Positions 27,142-35,258 of a stretch of 64,000 bases of DNA are shown here, in pieces. Below the pieces are notes generated by a model that saw only the letters and a list, made by a program, of their open reading frames with translations, searched no databases and was not told the origin of the DNA. A program made the position numbers and the translations under genes. Source of the DNA: Streptomyces novaecaesareae (GTDB lineage Bacteria > Actinomycetota > Actinomycetes > Streptomycetales > Streptomycetaceae); assembly GCF_000716875.1 (NCBI RefSeq), contig NZ_JNWQ01000010.1, forward strand, positions 1 to 64,000. Direction: 5' to 3'. The stretch's first letter is position 1, and each line of letters starts with the position of its first letter.

Positions 27142-27754
27142 CCCGGCCGACCCGACAGGTCGCGTGGGCTACCTGCCCGACCGGGACCAGACACTGATGA
27201 AGCTGGTGGTCGCCGGCCCGTTCGGGGTCGGCAAGACCACGCTCATCCGCACCCTCTCCGAGATCGCCACCCTGCACACCGAGGAGGCGATGACCGAGAC
27301 CGGGCGGCCGGTGGACGACCTGGCCGGCCTGCCGGAGAAGGCGACCACCACCGTCGCCGTCGACTTCGGGCGGCTCACCCTGCCCGGCAACGTCGTGCTC
27401 TACATGTTCGGCACCCCCGGCCAGCGCCGCTTCTTCCCGCTCTGGCAGGACATCGCGCGCGGCGCGCTGGGCGCCCTGGTGCTCGCCGACACCCGCCGGC
27501 TGGCCGACTCCTTCGAGATCATGGACATGGTCGAGGAGCAGGGCCTGCCGTACGCCGTCGCCGTCAACCGCTTCCCGGACGCGCCGGACCACCCGGTCGA
27601 GGTGCTGCGGGCCCACCTGGACCTGCACGCCGCCACCCCGCTGCTGCTCTGCGACGCCCGCGAGCGCGAGAGCAGCCTGGACGCGCTGATCGCGCTGGCC
27701 GAGCACGTCCTGGACGCCCTGCCCGCCGCCACCGCCACCCAGGAGCGCCCGTGA
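27119..27754 (+). CDS. cvnD: Conservon GTP/ATP-binding protein CvnD
   Basis: 211 aa. Small GTPase-like: P-loop GPFGVGKTTLIRTLSE, switch II FGTPGQRRFFPLW, and VAVNRFPDAP in place of NKxD. The G4 lysine is thus Arg, as is frequent in the CvnD/MglA-like group. Predicted to be switched by CvnB and to associate with the CvnA complex. The start is TTG at 27119 or GTG at 27128, both within cvnC. The stop overlaps the P450 start. Confidence 0.92.
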   Translation: MDSVRSGSPADPTGRVGYLPDRDQTLMKLVVAGPFGVGKTTLIRTLSEIATLHTEEAMTETGRPVDDLAGLPEKATTTVAVDFGRLTLPGNVVLYMFGTPGQRRFFPLWQDIARGALGALVLADTRRLADSFEIMDMVEEQGLPYAVAVNRFPDAPDHPVEVLRAHLDLHAATPLLLCDARERESSLDALIALAEHVLDALPAATATQERP

Positions 27755-28944
27755 CCGTCGAGACCCGCCCGACCCCGATCCACGGCCCGGTCTTCGCCGC
27801 CGACCCCCAACTGGTGTACGAGCGGCTGCGCCGGCACGGCCCGATCGCCCCGGTGGAGATCGCGCCCGGCGTCGAGGCGCTGCTGGTCACCGACTACCAG
27901 GCCGCACTGGACCTGCTGCGCGACAGCGACACCTTCTCCAAGGACTCCCGCGCCTGGCAGCGGAGCGTCCCGCCGGACTCCCCGCTGCTGCCGGTGCTCG
28001 GCTACCGCCCGACCGCGCTGTTCAGCGACGGCGAGACGCACGCGCGCTACCGCGCCGTGATCACCGACGCCCTCGCGCTCTTCGAACCGCACCGGCTGCA
28101 GCGTCAGGTCGCCGAGACCGCCCACCTGCTGATCGACCGCTTCGCGGCGGTCGGCCACGCCGACCTGATCTCCCAGTACGCCCGCCGGCTGACCGCCTTC
28201 GTGCTCACCACCTGGTTCGGCGTGCCCGAGGAGCACCGCGACCGGGTGGTCGCCGGGATCACCGGGACGATCGAGTCCACCCCGCAGGCCGTCGCCGCGT
28301 ACGGGGACCTCGTCGCGGTGGTGAGCGCGATGGTCGCCGAACGCCGCGAGCGCCCCCGGCACGACCTCGCCTCCTGGTTCGTCACCCACCCGGTCGGGCT
28401 GGACGACGACGAGGCGCTCCGGCAGATCACCCTGACCATGATCGCCGGGCACGAGCCGACCACCAACCTGATCGGCAACGCCCTGCTGCGCCTGCTCACC
28501 GACGCCCGCTACGCCGGCTCGCTGTTCGGCGGCGCGATGACCGCCCACCAGGCGATCGACGAGGTGCTCTGGCACGAGCCGCCGCTGGCGAACCTCTCCG
28601 CCCACTACCCGCGTTACGACATCACCTTCCACGGCCGCGAGATCAAGGCCGGCACCCTCGTCCTGATCTCCTACGCGGCCGCCAACTCCCAGGCCGCGCC
28701 GCCCACCGACGACCGCGAGCTGCGCAGCGGCGAGAGCGCCCACCTGGCCTGGGCGGCCGGCCCGCACGCCTGCCCCGCCCGCGACCCGGCCCTGCTGATC
28801 GCGATCACCGCCATCGAGCAGCTGGGCAGCCGCCTCAGCGACCTCGAACTGGCCACCCCCGCCGAGGAGTTGCTCTGGCGCCCGGGCCCGTTCCACCGCG
28901 CCCTGGTGCACCTCCCGGTCCGCTTCGCACCGGTCATCCCCTGA
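27751..28944 (+). CDS. cvnE: Conservon cytochrome P450, CYP157-like, lacking the ExxR arginine
   Basis: 397 aa. I-helix TMIAGHEPTTNLIG has the (A/G)GxxT oxygen-activation motif. Heme-binding WAAGPHACPARD keeps GxHxC with Cys 341, but the first aromatic is Trp and the Gly after Cys is Ala. The K-helix motif normally ExxR reads EVLW (Glu 271, Trp 274), the feature known for the CYP157 family found in conservons. Substrate unknown. GTG at 27751 overlaps the cvnD stop. No ferredoxin gene is adjacent. Followed by a strong hairpin. Confidence 0.9.
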   Translation: MTVETRPTPIHGPVFAADPQLVYERLRRHGPIAPVEIAPGVEALLVTDYQAALDLLRDSDTFSKDSRAWQRSVPPDSPLLPVLGYRPTALFSDGETHARYRAVITDALALFEPHRLQRQVAETAHLLIDRFAAVGHADLISQYARRLTAFVLTTWFGVPEEHRDRVVAGITGTIESTPQAVAAYGDLVAVVSAMVAERRERPRHDLASWFVTHPVGLDDDEALRQITLTMIAGHEPTTNLIGNALLRLLTDARYAGSLFGGAMTAHQAIDEVLWHEPPLANLSAHYPRYDITFHGREIKAGTLVLISYAAANSQAAPPTDDRELRSGESAHLAWAAGPHACPARDPALLIAITAIEQLGSRLSDLELATPAEELLWRPGPFHRALVHLPVRFAPVIP

Positions 28945-28983
28945 CGGGACGTCCGCTACCGCGGAAACGATCAACAGAACTGA

Positions 28984-29013
28984 GCGGGCCCGGGTGCTTC
29001 CACCCGGGCCCGC
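28984..29013 (+). terminator. Terminator of the conservon operon
   Basis: GCGGGCCCGGGTG and CACCCGGGCCCGC form a perfect 13-bp stem with a CTTC loop, 40 bases beyond the P450 stop. Confidence 0.85.
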
Positions 29014-29091
29014 CCAATTCCTGGGTGCCCCATCCACCCACCCACCCACCGGCGGGATTGGGTAGCGGCAAAGTGAACTTTGGGAATGGGT

Positions 29092-29122
29092 GGGCGGCCC
29101 GGCCGAATCGGCCGGGCCGCCC
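29092..29122. terminator. Second long hairpin in the cvn downstream spacer
   Basis: GGGCGGCCCGGCCG and CGGCCGGGCCGCCC form a perfect 14-bp stem with an AAT loop. No gene ends immediately beside it on either strand; it may back up the flanking terminators. Confidence 0.6.
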
Positions 29123-29188
29123 GGAATAGCGGGAAGCTGGTTCGTGGGTGCCCAGCCCCACTTGCCCCGCAGGAAATGCACAGCAACG

Positions 29189-29218
29189 GCGGCCCCGGCC
29201 AGGGCCGGCCGGGGCCGC
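29189..29218. terminator. Third hairpin in the spacer
   Basis: GCGGCCCCGGCC pairs perfectly with GGCCGGGGCCGC around AGGGCC (12-bp stem). Confidence 0.5.
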
Positions 29219-29261
29219 AGGAGCCAGAACTTGCCTCCTCGCCCTTGCGCTTCCTCAGCGT

Positions 29262-29286
29262 AGGAAGTCGATCTGGTCGACTTCCT
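29262..29286 (-). terminator. Terminator hairpin of the 62-aa small gene
   Basis: AGGAAGTCGA and TCGACTTCCT form a 10-bp stem with a TCTGG loop, five bases past the stop of the minus-strand small ORF. Confidence 0.55.
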
Positions 29287-29290
29287 GTGC

Positions 29291-29479
29291 TTACGGGTGG
29301 GCGGCCTGGGCTGCCTGGGTGGCGTGGGTGCGGCAGCGGAGGAGGGCGAATTTGATGCGGGTGTCGGGGTTGGGGGTGGTGGTGAGGAGTTCGCCGGCGG
29401 TGACGAGGGTGGTCCAGTAGCGGGTGGGGTCGCCGGTGTTGGGCATGCGGTGGTGGGCCGCAGAGCAGGTTTCGAGCAT
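29291..29479 (-). CDS. Small hypothetical protein (62 aa)
   Basis: 62 aa beginning MLETCSAAHHRMPNTGDPTR and containing YWTTLVTAGELLTTTPNPD and KFALLRCRTH. ATG at 29479 has a GAGG about ten bases upstream and a hairpin directly after its stop. Codon third positions are GC-rich, as in neighbouring genes. I do not recognise a family. It is divergent from the XRE regulator at 29711, suggesting a regulator-target or paired arrangement. It could be spurious. Confidence 0.5.
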   Translation of the reverse strand: MLETCSAAHHRMPNTGDPTRYWTTLVTAGELLTTTPNPDTRIKFALLRCRTHATQAAQAAHP

Positions 29480-29710
29480 GGCGAAGTACCTCGGAACGGG
29501 AAGGAAAGGAAGAGCCGCCCCCGGGACCCATGCTGACGTGGGCTCAGGCAGGCGCGGATAGGCCGGTGCGCGCCGGGGTCAACGTTCTTGCTCCCGGTGA
29601 CCGGACGGCGACGACTGCGATCTGTACGGAATTGATCACACACCGCCAGCGCCCTGGCGACAATGCTGTGACGCGATCCAGAAGCGATCCCATCTCCGAG
29701 GAGCGCCTTG

Positions 29711-31000
29711 ATGCCCGATCAACTACGGCACGATATGCGGCAAGCCCGCCGTGCTTCCGGCATGGGCTGGGCCGAGTTCGCTCGTGCGAGCGGGTTCGGC
29801 GTGGCGTACCTGCGCAACGTGGAGAACGGCAACCGCCGGGTGACCGAGTCGGTGGCCGCCGCCTACGACAGGGTCCTCAAAACAGGCGGAAGCTTCGTCG
29901 CTGCTCTTGCCGATGCCGCGCCTGTGGACGTTTCTTGGAACCAAGCCGGGGCGACTCTGGCGGTTCTCACGAGCCTGATGGAGGGAAGACGAGTGGATCG
30001 CCGAGGGTTCCTCGCTGCCGGCGTTGCTCTGTCGGCGTCAACGAACAATTGGGTCACGGCCATCGGGCGCACTCTCCTGGAGCCACGGGCCACGCCTGTC
30101 GATCACTCGTCCCTGCTGGCGGGCTTGGAGGGCCGGCTCCAACTTCTACGTCACGTGGACGACGAGCTCGGCAGCGGCGAGGTATTCACGGCTGCGCGCA
30201 GCGACCTCGCCTTGGCGGTGGCGGCGATCAAGTCCCGGCGCTACAAGGGCGATCAGCTGTCGCGCCTGTACGCGATCACCACCGAGGCCGCCCGCCAGGT
30301 CGGTTGGGCGGCCTTCGACCAGGGCCGCATCGGCCTCGCCCAGTCCTACTTCGACGCCTCCTTGCGCGCCTCCGCCGAGTGCGGCGATGTGATCGCCGGC
30401 GCCTACACCCTGTCCTTCGCCGCCATCCAGTGCTACTCCTCCCCCGGCCTGGCCGGCCGGGCAGTGTCGTTCGTGGACACCGCCCGGACCCAAGTGAGCG
30501 GCCGAAGCACTCCGCGGATGGAGGCGATGCTCGCCGCCCGCGCCGCCCGCGCATGGTCGAAGGGCGGGGCGAAGGAGGAGACCAGGCACCAGCTTCACCT
30601 GGCACGCGCCGCATTGGACAAGGGGCGGCGCGAGGACGACCCCGGCTTCCTCTACTGGGTGGACTACGGCGAGATCGAGATGATCGCCGGCTCCTCCGCC
30701 CTGGAGCTGGGAGACCCTGCCGAGGCCCTGCGCCGGTTCGAGGCCGGCATGCAGGCGTACCCGGGTGACGAGCAGTACCCCCGCAGCCACGCCATCTACC
30801 TCACCCGCGCGGCGGAAGCGCACCTCGCGCTGCACGACTTGGACGCCGCCGTGGCCACGGGCCGGCACGCGGCAGCCTGCCTCGGCTCGGTCGACTCCGC
30901 GCGCTCTGCGTCCCAACTACGAGGCCTGCGCGAGAAACTGGCTCCGCACACGGCCCACGCCGGGGTTCGCGACTTCCTAGCGGACGGGCAGACGCAGTAG
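29711..31000 (+). CDS. XRE-family helix-turn-helix regulator with TPR-like C-terminus
   Basis: 429 aa. N-terminal helix-turn-helix (LRHDMRQARRASGMGWAEFA, VAYLRNVENGNRRVT), then an Ala-rich linker with RRGFLAAGVALSAS and a helical C-terminal half of tetratricopeptide-like repeats (QVGWAAFDQGRIGLAQSYFD; LGDPAEALRRFEAGM). Such regulators are numerous in streptomycetes, many orphaned or linked to small proteins. The ligand is unknown. ATG at 29711 follows GAGGAG by eight bases; TTG at 29708 is an alternative. Its last 24 bp overlap the convergent HAD gene. Confidence 0.85.
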   Translation: MPDQLRHDMRQARRASGMGWAEFARASGFGVAYLRNVENGNRRVTESVAAAYDRVLKTGGSFVAALADAAPVDVSWNQAGATLAVLTSLMEGRRVDRRGFLAAGVALSASTNNWVTAIGRTLLEPRATPVDHSSLLAGLEGRLQLLRHVDDELGSGEVFTAARSDLALAVAAIKSRRYKGDQLSRLYAITTEAARQVGWAAFDQGRIGLAQSYFDASLRASAECGDVIAGAYTLSFAAIQCYSSPGLAGRAVSFVDTARTQVSGRSTPRMEAMLAARAARAWSKGGAKEETRHQLHLARAALDKGRREDDPGFLYWVDYGEIEMIAGSSALELGDPAEALRRFEAGMQAYPGDEQYPRSHAIYLTRAAEAHLALHDLDAAVATGRHAAACLGSVDSARSASQLRGLREKLAPHTAHAGVRDFLADGQTQ

Positions 31001-31609
31001 CTCGCGCAGCCGCTGCACGACCACGTCCTCGTCCAGCCCGAGCACCGGGGTGAAGCCGAGCCCCTGGGCAGCGACGAGGTTCTCCTCGCTGTCGTCCACG
31101 AACAGGCACTCCTCGGCGCTGACGCCCAGGAGGCCCAGCACGATCTGAAAGGCTTCGGGCTCGGGCTTGCGGACACCGTGATCCGCCGACAGCACCACCG
31201 CGTCGAAGGTGCCGTCCAGGTCGAAGCCGGCGTACGGATCGTAGGGCTGCCGGCCGAGACTGTTGGACAGCACCGCGGTCCGCACCCCCGCCGCACGGGC
31301 CTGCCGCGCGACCTGGAGAACCGGGTACGCCGGAAAAGCGTCGTGGAGGTACCTGGCCAGCAGGTTGTCCGGCTTCACTCCCATCAGGGCCGCGAACCCG
31401 GCATTCCAGTCCTCCTGGCTGATCCGGCCGAGTTCAAGGCGCCTGAACAGGTCCTGCCCGCGCGGGTCTGACCAGGCGCGCAGGAACGTCCCCGGGGCGA
31501 TCCGCTCCCGGCTCTCGAACCACGTGATGACCTCGACCATGTTCGACGTCAGAACGCCGAAGAAGTCGAAGACCACCGCACGAAACGAAGTCGCTGCCGC
31601 CCGATCCAT
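30977..31609 (-). CDS. HAD superfamily hydrolase-like protein, motif I variant
   Basis: 210 aa. HAD fold with a helical cap: motif I VVFDFFGVLTSN, motif II AVLSNSLG, motif III Lys in VRKPEPEAF, and motif IV CLFVDDSEENL. Motif I has Phe where phosphatases carry the second Asp (DxF rather than DxD), so phosphatase activity is doubtful; a dehalogenase-like, other hydrolase or binding role is possible. ATG at 31609 is chosen; GTG at 31636 would add nine residues. Convergent with, and overlapping, the XRE regulator. Confidence 0.82.
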   Translation of the reverse strand: MDRAAATSFRAVVFDFFGVLTSNMVEVITWFESRERIAPGTFLRAWSDPRGQDLFRRLELGRISQEDWNAGFAALMGVKPDNLLARYLHDAFPAYPVLQVARQARAAGVRTAVLSNSLGRQPYDPYAGFDLDGTFDAVVLSADHGVRKPEPEAFQIVLGLLGVSAEECLFVDDSEENLVAAQGLGFTPVLGLDEDVVVQRLRELLRLPVR

Positions 31610-31794
31610 CCGCACAGCGTACGGGGAACCCGCCACTGGCCGACACCCAGCCAGGAGCGCGTCACACGCCGACTGCCGGCCGAATGCCCAGCGGCCGCCA
31701 TCAAGCCTCCTCCCGACATTGCGGCCGACTTCCTGCGCAGATACGGGATGGTTGCCCGCGCCACTCGTCGTGAAGCCGTGAGTGCGATACGGGT

Positions 31795-31832
31795 GAGGGC
31801 GGGGCCGTGGTGGTGTCCACGGCCCCGCCCTC
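31795..31832 (-). terminator. Terminator after msrB
   Basis: GAGGGCGGGGCCGTGG and CCACGGCCCCGCCCTC form a perfect 16-bp stem with a six-base loop, starting 16 bases after the msrB stop. Confidence 0.85.
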
Positions 31833-31847
31833 GAAGGATGCGGGGTG

Positions 31848-32252
31848 TTACTCGGAGGGCTTCAGCGTCAGCGAAACGCTGTTGATGCAGTAGCGCTGGT
31901 CCGTCGGCGTGCCGTAGCCCTCGCCGTCGAAGACGTGCCCCAGGTGCCCGCCGCAGCGCGCGCAGCGCACCTCGACCCGGCGCATGCCGAGCGTGGTGTC
32001 CTCGATGTACTGGACCCGGTCCTCCGCCAGCGGCGCGTAGTAGGAGGGCCAGCCGCAGTGGCTGTCGAACTTGGTCTCGGAGCTGAACAGTTCCGCGCCG
32101 CAGGCCCGGCAGCTGTACACGCCGACCGTCTTGGTGTCGGTGTACTCACCGGTGAACGGCCGCTCGGTGCCCGCCTCGCGGAGTACGTGGTACTCCGCGG
32201 GGCTGAGCTGGGCGCGCCACTCGGCCTCGGACTTCTCGATCTCGTAGCTCAT
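31848..32252 (-). CDS. msrB: Peptide-methionine (R)-S-oxide reductase
   Basis: 134 aa. Reduces methionine-R-sulfoxide in proteins during oxidative repair. Zinc-binding cysteine pairs CRACGAELF and [10 protein letters not shown] and the catalytic Cys in [10 protein letters not shown] are present, with [12 protein letters not shown] also conserved. The second typical reducing Cys position is SHCGWPS. ATG at 32252 has GGGAG six bases upstream. It lies about 30 bp downstream of murC on the same strand and is probably co-transcribed. Confidence 0.96.
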   Translation of the reverse strand: MSYEIEKSEAEWRAQLSPAEYHVLREAGTERPFTGEYTDTKTVGVYSCRACGAELFSSETKFDSHCGWPSYYAPLAEDRVQYIEDTTLGMRRVEVRCARCGGHLGHVFDGEGYGTPTDQRYCINSVSLTLKPSE

Positions 32253-32282
32253 CACGGGCTCCCGGTCGCGGTGGACGGACGT

Positions 32283-33686
32283 TCAGACGTTGGTGGCAAC
32301 GTTCGCGAGGTGCTCCAGAATTTCGGGCCCCAGGTTGGTGACGTCCCCCGCGCCCATGGTGAGCAGCAGGTCGCCCGGGCGGGCGAGGCCGGCCAGCAGG
32401 GCGGGGGCGGCGGCGAAGGAGTGCTCGGCGGTGACCTCGGCGCCGGCCCGGCGGGCGGCGTCGATGATCAGCTCGCTGGTGACGCCCGGGATCGGGTCCT
32501 CGCGGGCCGGGTAGATGTCCAGCACCACCGAGGCGTCCGCGAGCGCCAGGGCCTGGCCCATCTCCTCGGCGAGCTGCTGGGTGCGGCTGAACAGGTGCGG
32601 CTGGAAGACGACCAGCACCCGGCCCTCGGTGGCCTCCCGGATCGCCTCCAGGTCGGCGGTCATCTCGGTCGGGTGGTGGGCGTAGGAGTCGATCACCTGG
32701 ACCCCGGCGGCCTCGCCCTTGAGCTGCAGGCGGCGGCGCACGCCGGTGTAGGCGCCGAGCGCCTTGGCCAGGTCGGCGGCCGGGACGCCCAGCGCGACGC
32801 CGGCGGCCAGCGCGGCGACGGCGTTGTGGGCGTAGTGCCGGCCGGGCACCGAGACGGTGAAGATCAGCTCGGTGCCGTCCAGGACGACGGTGACCTCGCT
32901 GGTCATGCCGCGGGGCGCCACCGAGAGCACCCGGACGTCGGCGTCCTCGGCGGCGCCGACGGTGACCACGTTCAGGCCCTCGCGGCCGGCCACCCGGGAG
33001 GTCAGCTCGCGGGCGCCGTCGTGGTCGGCCGAGACCACCAGGGTGCCGCCGGGGACGATCCGGCCGACGAAGGTCTCGAAGGACTCGTGGATCTCGTCGA
33101 TCGAGGCGTAGTTGGCGTGGTGGTCCAGCTCCACGTTGAGCACGATCGCCACCTCGGGCGCGTACTTGTGGAAGCTGCGGTCGCTCTCGTCGGCCTCGGC
33201 GACGAAGATCTCGCCGGTGCCGTGGTGGGCGTTGGAGCCGGGCGCGTCGAGGTCGCCGCCGATCGCGTAGGACGGGTCCAGGCCGAGCTCGCCGAGGGCG
33301 ACGGCCAGCATGCTGGTGGTGGTGGTCTTGCCGTGGGTGCCGGCCACCGCGAGGGCGCGGCGGCCGCCCATCAGCGCGGCCAGCGCGTCGGAGCGGTGCA
33401 CGACCGGGATGCCGCGCTCACGGGCCGCGGCCAGCTCCGGGTTGTCGGCGCGGATCGCGCTGGAGACGACCACGCTGCTGGTGCCGTCCGGCACGTGCTC
33501 GGCGGCGTGGCCGACGTGCACGGTGGCGCCGAGGGCGCGCAGCGCGAGGACGGTCTCGGACTCCTTGGAGTCGCTGCCGGAGACACTGGCACCGCGCACT
33601 GCGAGGATCTTCGCCAGGCCGGACATCCCGGCGCCGCCGATGCCGATGAAGTGCGGGGCGTGCAGGTCGTGCGCGGCGTCGTTCAA
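32283..33686 (-). CDS. murC: UDP-N-acetylmuramate--L-alanine ligase
   Basis: 467 aa from the chosen start. Adds L-Ala to UDP-MurNAc in peptidoglycan synthesis. Seen: N-terminal FIGIGGAGMSGLAKILA, ATP loop GTHGKTTTTSMLAVAL, EADESDRSFHKY, VELDHHANY and SYAHHPTEM. TTG at 33686 is preferred because GGAG lies seven bases upstream; GTG codons at 33701 and 33728 are alternatives. Here murC stands apart from the dcw division cluster and next to msrB. Confidence 0.94.
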   Translation of the reverse strand: MNDAAHDLHAPHFIGIGGAGMSGLAKILAVRGASVSGSDSKESETVLALRALGATVHVGHAAEHVPDGTSSVVVSSAIRADNPELAAARERGIPVVHRSDALAALMGGRRALAVAGTHGKTTTTSMLAVALGELGLDPSYAIGGDLDAPGSNAHHGTGEIFVAEADESDRSFHKYAPEVAIVLNVELDHHANYASIDEIHESFETFVGRIVPGGTLVVSADHDGARELTSRVAGREGLNVVTVGAAEDADVRVLSVAPRGMTSEVTVVLDGTELIFTVSVPGRHYAHNAVAALAAGVALGVPAADLAKALGAYTGVRRRLQLKGEAAGVQVIDSYAHHPTEMTADLEAIREATEGRVLVVFQPHLFSRTQQLAEEMGQALALADASVVLDIYPAREDPIPGVTSELIIDAARRAGAEVTAEHSFAAAPALLAGLARPGDLLLTMGAGDVTNLGPEILEHLANVATNV

Positions 33687-33844
33687 GGCGTGGCTCCGTA
33701 CGGGCGGGGGCAGACAGGTCGGGCGGACGGTTCCGTGGCGTGTCGACGCGGGGGGCACGTGTCGACGCGGGAATCGTCCTCGCGGGCGGACCGCAAGGAC
33801 GATTCTGCACCACCGGCGCGCGGAGCCGGGGCCGGTCTCCGGCC

Positions 33845-34306
33845 CTAGGAGTCGCTGGCGAACAGCCGCAGCACCGGGACCCCCACCTTGTGCCGGGCCT
33901 GGGAGGCCCAGTCCCGATGGAAGAACTCCTCAACGAAGTGCGGTGAGGTGAGCACCACCACCTCGTCCGCCTGGTGCTGCTCCACCGCCTCGCGCAGGCG
34001 TTCCAGCGGCTTCTCCTCGACCAGCTCGCCCACCGCCTCGGCCCCGGCCGTGCGCAGGTGGCGCAGGCTGTGTTCGAGCGACTCGGTGGCCACGGTGGGT
34101 CCGCTCTCGGACTCGTCGTGCTCGTGCACCACCTTGTCGAGGTGGCCGAGGGCGACGTCGTCCAGCGCCCGCAGCAGCTCGTCCTGCTTGCCGCGCGGTT
34201 GCATCAGGACGACGAAGGAGACCTTCTCGTCGCTGTGGAGCGTGGTGACGAGTTCCACGTCCGCGTCGGAGAGAGCCTTTTCGATCATCAGTACCGTCTT
34301 GAACAC
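33845..34306 (-). CDS. Hypothetical protein with USP-like fold
   Basis: 153 aa, mixed alpha/beta, no membrane segment. Opens with FKTVLMIEKALSDADVELVT, mid-part LVEEKPLERLREAVEQHQAD, then VVVLTSPHFVEEFFHRDWA and KVGVPVLRLF. The pattern recalls universal-stress-protein folds; similar streptomycete genes have been misnamed indole-3-glycerol-phosphate synthase, for which no motif is seen here. GTG at 34306 follows GGAAGGGA. Sits between murC and the reductase gene. Confidence 0.7.
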   Translation of the reverse strand: MFKTVLMIEKALSDADVELVTTLHSDEKVSFVVLMQPRGKQDELLRALDDVALGHLDKVVHEHDESESGPTVATESLEHSLRHLRTAGAEAVGELVEEKPLERLREAVEQHQADEVVVLTSPHFVEEFFHRDWASQARHKVGVPVLRLFASDS

Positions 34307-34379
34307 GTGAGTCCCTTCCAGTGGCCGGCCCCCGGGCCCCGGCATCGCATAACGGGATCACGATCGGGGAGTCACGGGG

Positions 34380-35150
34380 TCATTCCGAACCCAGGTGACG
34401 CAGGTAGCGGGTGAAGAGGAATCCTTTCTGCTCGATCAATGAGACCAGCCGCATCCGCTGCACGTCCGGCATTTGCGCATCGTGGAGGATGCGCGGCGCG
34501 TCGCCGCCGGTGAGCAGCGGGGCCAGGGACAGGCACAGCTCGTCCAGCAGGTCGGCCGCCGCGAGCTGCCCCAGCAGGCGCGGGCCGCCCTCGGACAGCA
34601 GCCGGGTCCAGCCCCGTTCGGCCAGCGCGGCCACGGCCGCCCGCAGGTCCACCGCGCCGGTGCCGGCGAGCACCAGGTCGGCCACCTCGGCGACCGCCCG
34701 GCGGCGCTCCTCGGGTGCGTCCTCGGTGGTGATCACCACCGTCCTGACCAGCGGTTCCGTGAACAGCGGCGCGGTCAGGTCCAGCTGCAGCGAGCGGGTC
34801 ACCACGGCGATCGCCGGGGCCGGCGCCTGGCCGGCCGCCGCCCGGGCCGCGGCGAACTCCTTGCGGGCCCGGCCCGGCCGGTAGCCCTCCGCGCGGACCG
34901 TCTCCGCGCCCACCAGCACCACGTCCGCCAGCGCGCGCAGCACCCCGAAGATCCGCTTGTCGGCGTCGCTGGAGAGCCCTTCGGACAGACCGTCGAGCCT
35001 CGCCCCGCCGTCCAGGCCCGCCACCATGTTGGCGCGCAGCCAGGGGCGGCCCCGATTCACCTGTTCGGGGTACGCGTACAGGGCGGCGAGCGAGTCCAGT
35101 GCGGCCGGATCGGCGACCGGCTCACCCAGCGGGCTGATCAACAGTTGCAT
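34380..35150 (-). CDS. RibD C-terminal / dihydrofolate-reductase-fold pyrimidine reductase family protein
   Basis: 256 aa. Conserved blocks: RANMVAGLDGGARLDGLSEG, a DADKRIFGVLRALADVVLVG helix-strand unit, GAETVRAEGYRP for NADPH/substrate contact, and LLSEGGPRLLGQL. The deaminase half of RibD is absent, so it is a stand-alone reductase domain; a role in riboflavin or related pterin/pyrimidine chemistry is inferred. ATG at 35150 is divergent from zapE with about 108 bp between starts. Confidence 0.88.
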   Translation of the reverse strand: MQLLISPLGEPVADPAALDSLAALYAYPEQVNRGRPWLRANMVAGLDGGARLDGLSEGLSSDADKRIFGVLRALADVVLVGAETVRAEGYRPGRARKEFAAARAAAGQAPAPAIAVVTRSLQLDLTAPLFTEPLVRTVVITTEDAPEERRRAVAEVADLVLAGTGAVDLRAAVAALAERGWTRLLSEGGPRLLGQLAAADLLDELCLSLAPLLTGGDAPRILHDAQMPDVQRMRLVSLIEQKGFLFTRYLRHLGSE

Positions 35151-35244
35151 GTCCTCAGTGTTCCACCGCGGGCCGCCCGGAGGCGGATCCGGAGGCGGTC
35201 CGGAGACGGCTCGGAGGCGGTTCGAAGACGGCCGGGACCAGGCG

Positions 35245-35258
35245 TACCCTCTACTACC
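35245..35258 (+). promoter_or_regulatory. Possible leaderless promoter of zapE
   Basis: TACCCT at 35245-35250 sits where a -10 would put transcription start on or beside GTG 35259. TTCGAA at 35221-35226 is a weak -35 candidate with 18-bp spacing. No ribosome-binding site precedes the GTG. Confidence 0.35.

Noticed and set aside
29632..29664. Promoter TTGATC ... GACAAT before the XRE regulator
   Set aside because: The spacer is 21 bp, too long for a normal sigma-70-type promoter. The CGCCAG/CTGGCG repeat inside is suggestive but not enough.
31845..33848. A 667-codon plus-strand open frame
   Set aside because: Shadow of msrB and murC on the opposite strand.
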